34,430 nt of DNA from Solirubrobacterales bacterium (lineage in GTDB: Bacteria; Actinomycetota; Thermoleophilia; Solirubrobacterales; Solirubrobacteraceae), in assembly GCA_019240655.1 (NCBI GenBank), contig JAFAXX010000091.1, positions 1 to 34,430 on the forward strand, given 5' to 3'. The position numbers and the translations under genes were made by a program. Below, piece after piece: positions 32,357 through 34,430 of this stretch; positions within the stretch are counted from its first letter, which is position 1, and the number at the start of each line of letters is the position of its first letter. Below the pieces are notes generated by a model that ran no database searches, was not told the origin of the DNA, and saw only the letters and a program-made list of their open reading frames with translations.

Positions 32357-32460
32357 CTAGAACCGCCTGCGAACCCGTCCCCTCGCGATCACTAGAACCG
32401 CCGGCGAACCCGTGCCCCTCCCTGTCTAGAACCGCCGGAGAACCCGTGCCCCTCCCTGTC
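32357..32460. repeat. Three 34-35-bp direct repeats in intergenic DNA
   Basis: Units begin at 32357, 32392 and 32426 and each starts CTAGAACCGCC, then GAACCCGT. Units 2 and 3 share about 32 of 34 bases; unit 1 is more diverged. They fill the left part of the gap between divergent genes and encode no plausible protein. Confidence 0.8.
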
Positions 32461-32604
32461 TGACGGCGGCAGACCTTCGACCGGCAGCGTGCTCGACATT
32501 CGCGGGAGCGCTCTAGCGCTTCGTGCCTCCGTCCTCGCTCGGCTCGCTTTTCGCTCGCCGGACGGGGGCAAACGGTTCTTGACGAGGCACTAGGGTGCCG
32601 GGCG
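32461..32604 (+). promoter_or_regulatory. Structured upstream region and -10 box of the MBL gene
   Basis: GTGCCTC (32523-32529) and GAGGCAC (32584-32590) form outer arms, with CCGTCC (32529-32534) and GGACGG (32560-32565) inside. The outer arm ends exactly at TAGGGT (32591-32596), a -10 candidate 8 bases before an ATG at 32605. That ATG opens only a 7-codon ORF (32605-32628). The rest has no supportable gene. Confidence 0.4.
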
Positions 32605-32644
32605 ATGCGCGAGCGTGGTGAGCGATGAGGGTGGCCGGCGGTTG

Positions 32645-33634
32645 ATGAGCGCGAGGCGCGAGCTCGGCCGCGGCGAGCGGGTCCTGCCCGGACTGTGGCG
32701 GCTCCGTCTGCCGCTGCCGTTCCCCGGCGTCCCGCACTGCAACGCGTGGGCGATCGCCGCCGGCCCGGGGGTCGTGCTGGTCGACTGCGGGCTGCACGAG
32801 ACGGGCTCGATGGCGCAGCTGGAGCGCGCAATGGAGCAGGTCAAACTGCGGCTCGAGGACGTCCGCCTCCTCGTCATTACCCACGCCCACTCCGACCACT
32901 GGGGGCAGGCGGGTCCGGTGATCGATCGCGCGGGATGCGAGATGTGGATGCATCCCCGCCATGAGCATGCCGTCCAGACGGCCGACGACCCGGCGCTGGC
33001 GCTCGCCCGCCGGCTCGAGATCGGCCGCCAGAGCGGCATCCCCGCGAACGTGCTCGAGCGCTACGCCGAGCATTCGCGCGACCTGCCGTCGGGCATCGCG
33101 ACGGTGATCGAGCCCGATCGGGCGCTGGTGCCCGGCGTGCAGATCGACACCGACCTCGGCCGGTGGTCGGTGCACGAGACGCCCGGCCACGCGCCCTCTC
33201 ACGTGTGCCTGTTCCAGGCCGAGCGCCGGCTGCTGATCTCCGGCGACCACGTGCTCGGCCGGCCGTCCCTCTACTACGACTACGGGTGGACGCCCGATCC
33301 GGTGCGTGAGTTCCTCTGCTCCCTGACGGCGGTGGATGAGCTCGGCGCCCGGCTCGGGCTCTCCGGCCACGGTAAGCCGTTCGTCGACGTGCACGGTCAC
33401 GTCGTGGCGAGCCGGAATCTGGCCCACGCGCGGCTCGAGGCGGTGCTCTCGGCGCTCGCCGGCGGCGGTGAGCTCACCGCGGCCCAAATCGCCCCTCGCG
33501 TGTTGGGCGAGCCGCTCAGCGAGGCCAACGCGCCGTGGCTGTTGGCAGAGACGCTCTGTTACCTGCGGCATCTCGAACTGGCGGAGCGGGTGACGCCGGC
33601 GCCTGACGGGCGCGAGCGCTGGCGGCTGGCCTGA
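32645..33634 (+). CDS. MBL-fold hydrolase with C-terminal winged-helix-like domain
   Basis: The 329-residue protein has the binuclear metal site of the glyoxalase II/LACTB2-type family: THAHSDHWGQ (HxHxDH), TPGHAPSHVC, SGDHVLG and LSGHGKP. After about residue 265 follows a helical tail LAHARLEAVLSALAGGG then LTAAQIAPRVLGEPL and LRHLELAERV, the small winged-helix domain of LACTB2-like enzymes. The ATG at 32645 matches the family N-terminus; GTGs at 32615 and 32618 are alternatives that add MVSDEGGRRL. A 7-codon ORF begins upstream at 32605 and overlaps those GTGs. Substrate is unknown; RNA ends, thioesters and lactones are all possible in the family. Confidence 0.86.
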   Translation: MSARRELGRGERVLPGLWRLRLPLPFPGVPHCNAWAIAAGPGVVLVDCGLHETGSMAQLERAMEQVKLRLEDVRLLVITHAHSDHWGQAGPVIDRAGCEMWMHPRHEHAVQTADDPALALARRLEIGRQSGIPANVLERYAEHSRDLPSGIATVIEPDRALVPGVQIDTDLGRWSVHETPGHAPSHVCLFQAERRLLISGDHVLGRPSLYYDYGWTPDPVREFLCSLTAVDELGARLGLSGHGKPFVDVHGHVVASRNLAHARLEAVLSALAGGGELTAAQIAPRVLGEPLSEANAPWLLAETLCYLRHLELAERVTPAPDGRERWRLA

Positions 33635-33702
33635 GGCGCGCGGCGTCCAGCGCGGTCATTCACATTGTGGTTTCGGATGGGCGGCCCGGCCACCGGCCTT
33701 GC

Positions 33703-33759
33703 CGTCCCGTCGGACGGTCCCCGTCCGGTCGCACGGTTCCCGTCCTGTCGCACGGTTCC
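33703..33759. repeat. Three 19-bp tandem repeats upstream of metF
   Basis: Units at 33703-33721, 33722-33740 and 33741-33759 share CGTCC-GTCG-ACGGT-CC. Units 2 and 3 differ at one base. They lie in the 225-bp gap before metF, about 60 bases upstream of the promoter palindrome. Confidence 0.75.
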
Positions 33760-33819
33760 CACGCCGACAGATCGCCACGCAAACGGAACGCGCAACCCCC
33801 GGCCGGTTTCCCAGAGACA

Positions 33820-33853
33820 AACCTTGACACAGCTGTGTCAAGGTTGTTACCGT
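33820..33853 (+). promoter_or_regulatory. metF promoter with 26-bp palindromic operator
   Basis: AACCTTGACACAG (33820-33832) is exactly complementary to 33833-33845, a gapless palindrome. It contains the consensus -35 TTGACA (33824-33829). TACCGT (33848-33853) follows after an 18-base spacer and ends 6 bases before the ATG at 33860. A dimeric repressor bound here would block the promoter. Confidence 0.7.
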
Positions 33854-33859
33854 CCCGCC

Positions 33860-34430
33860 ATGCGCATCGACGACATCCTCGAGAACTGCGACGAGCCGGT
33901 CTTCTCGTTCGAGTTCTTCCCGCCCAAGACCGAAGACGGAGAGCGCAACCTGCGCGCGGCGCTCGCGGCGCTGCGCCCGCTCGAGCCGGACTTCGCGTCG
34001 GTCACCTACGGCGCCGGCGGCTCCAGCCGCGACAAGACGGTCGGGCTGACCAAGTGGCTCAAGCAGGAGCTGGGAATCGAGGCGATGGCGCACCTCAGCT
34101 GCGTCGGGTGCACCCGTGAGGAACTGACCGCCACGCTCGACGGAATCGCCGACGCCGGCGTCGAGAACGTCCTGGCGCTCCGGGGCGACCCGCCCAGAGG
34201 CCAGCCCGACTGGCGGCCCCATCCCGGCGGCCTCAGCTACTCGACCGAGCTGATCGAGCTGATCACCCGCCGCTATCCGTTCGCCGTCGGCGCCGCCTGC
34301 TTTCCCGAGACGCACCCGGAGGCGCCCGACCAGGCCACCGACCTTCACTTCCTCAGGTCCAAGGTGTACGCCGGGTCGAGCTTCCTGATCACCCAGCTGT
34401 TCTTCGACAACGAGCTGTACTTCAGGTTCG
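33860..34430 (+). CDS. metF: Methylenetetrahydrofolate reductase, 5' part (cut by window end)
   Basis: The 190 visible residues are the N-terminal two thirds of MetF, the flavoenzyme that makes 5-methyltetrahydrofolate for methionine synthesis. VFSFEFFPPKTEDGE (with the catalytic Glu in FEFFPPK), FASVTYGAGGSSRDKT, AHLSCVGCTREEL and VLALRGDPP are in the expected order, and SSFLITQLFFDNELYF is the barrel strand near residue 180. About 100 more residues should follow beyond 34430. The ATG at 33860 directly follows the promoter, so the transcript is leaderless. The palindrome over the -35 box suggests repression. Confidence 0.94.
   Translation, partial: MRIDDILENCDEPVFSFEFFPPKTEDGERNLRAALAALRPLEPDFASVTYGAGGSSRDKTVGLTKWLKQELGIEAMAHLSCVGCTREELTATLDGIADAGVENVLALRGDPPRGQPDWRPHPGGLSYSTELIELITRRYPFAVGAACFPETHPEAPDQATDLHFLRSKVYAGSSFLITQLFFDNELYFRF

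Noticed and set aside
32357..32460. CRISPR array
   Set aside because: Three units directly abut with no unique spacers between them and no cas genes occur.
32579..32584. TTGACG as -35 box of the MBL gene
   Set aside because: Only 6 bases separate it from TAGGGT, too short for a functional pair.

Overview
The window is about 34.4 kb of very GC-rich DNA (about 70% or more by eye), densely packed with single-copy metabolic and housekeeping genes. The lineage markers are actinobacterial: NucS (EndoMS), a Kgd-type fused 2-oxoglutarate dehydrogenase E2-E1 protein, many GTG starts, short (4 bp) stop/start overlaps, and many start codons placed 6-9 bases after a TAnnnT -10 hexamer, which indicates leaderless mRNAs. 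My best guess is a Thermoleophilia/Solirubrobacterales-like actinobacterium, but this is inferred from gene content and not tested. No rRNA, tRNA, CRISPR array, transposase or phage gene was seen. The window cuts the last gene (metF).

Layout. 27-1652: an S10 serine carboxypeptidase in visibly lower-GC DNA, then 530 bp with only a small doubtful ORF. 2183-3924: M42 aminopeptidase coupled to a HAD phosphatase that appears to start with CTG. 4015-6410: ettA, a two-helix membrane peptide and ohr. 6422-8202: a MarR regulator and MFS exporter operon with an operator/promoter. 8203-9867: a secreted pair, a DPBB plus NlpC/P60 cell-wall enzyme and a lipoprotein. 9985-12118: a J-domain/TPR protein, a GroES-like protein with a zinc ribbon, a broken gene remnant and a lower-GC HTH gene. 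12357-14535: nucS and a crotonase, facing YjbQ and a cysteine-less alkyltransferase-like protein. 14676-21416: on the minus strand, NUDIX, a DUF3817-like protein, the 1535-residue Kgd and MreB. 21451-25145: an AGPS-like FAD oxidase, a GNAT and a ketopantoate-reductase-like protein. 25129-28023: an acidic small protein and glyoxalase on the minus strand, divergent from a GloB-like hydrolase and an ABC1 kinase. 28145-32328: a minus-strand operon of SnoaL-MBL fusion, unknown protein, M29 aminopeptidase and pyruvate kinase. 32645-34430: an MBL hydrolase and metF.

The most notable points are: (1) Kgd carries two lipoyl domains and an E3-binding domain of its own, which the described mycobacterial and corynebacterial enzymes lack; (2) about fifteen genes share a strict TAnnnT-to-start spacing, including glyoxalase genes divergent from overlapping -10 boxes in a 25-bp gap; (3) metF is preceded by a 26-bp perfect palindrome covering its -35 box; (4) a 15-bp perfect hairpin lies after the ABC1 kinase gene, and its AT-rich decamer also occurs before the J-domain gene; (5) several short tandem repeat blocks lie between genes.
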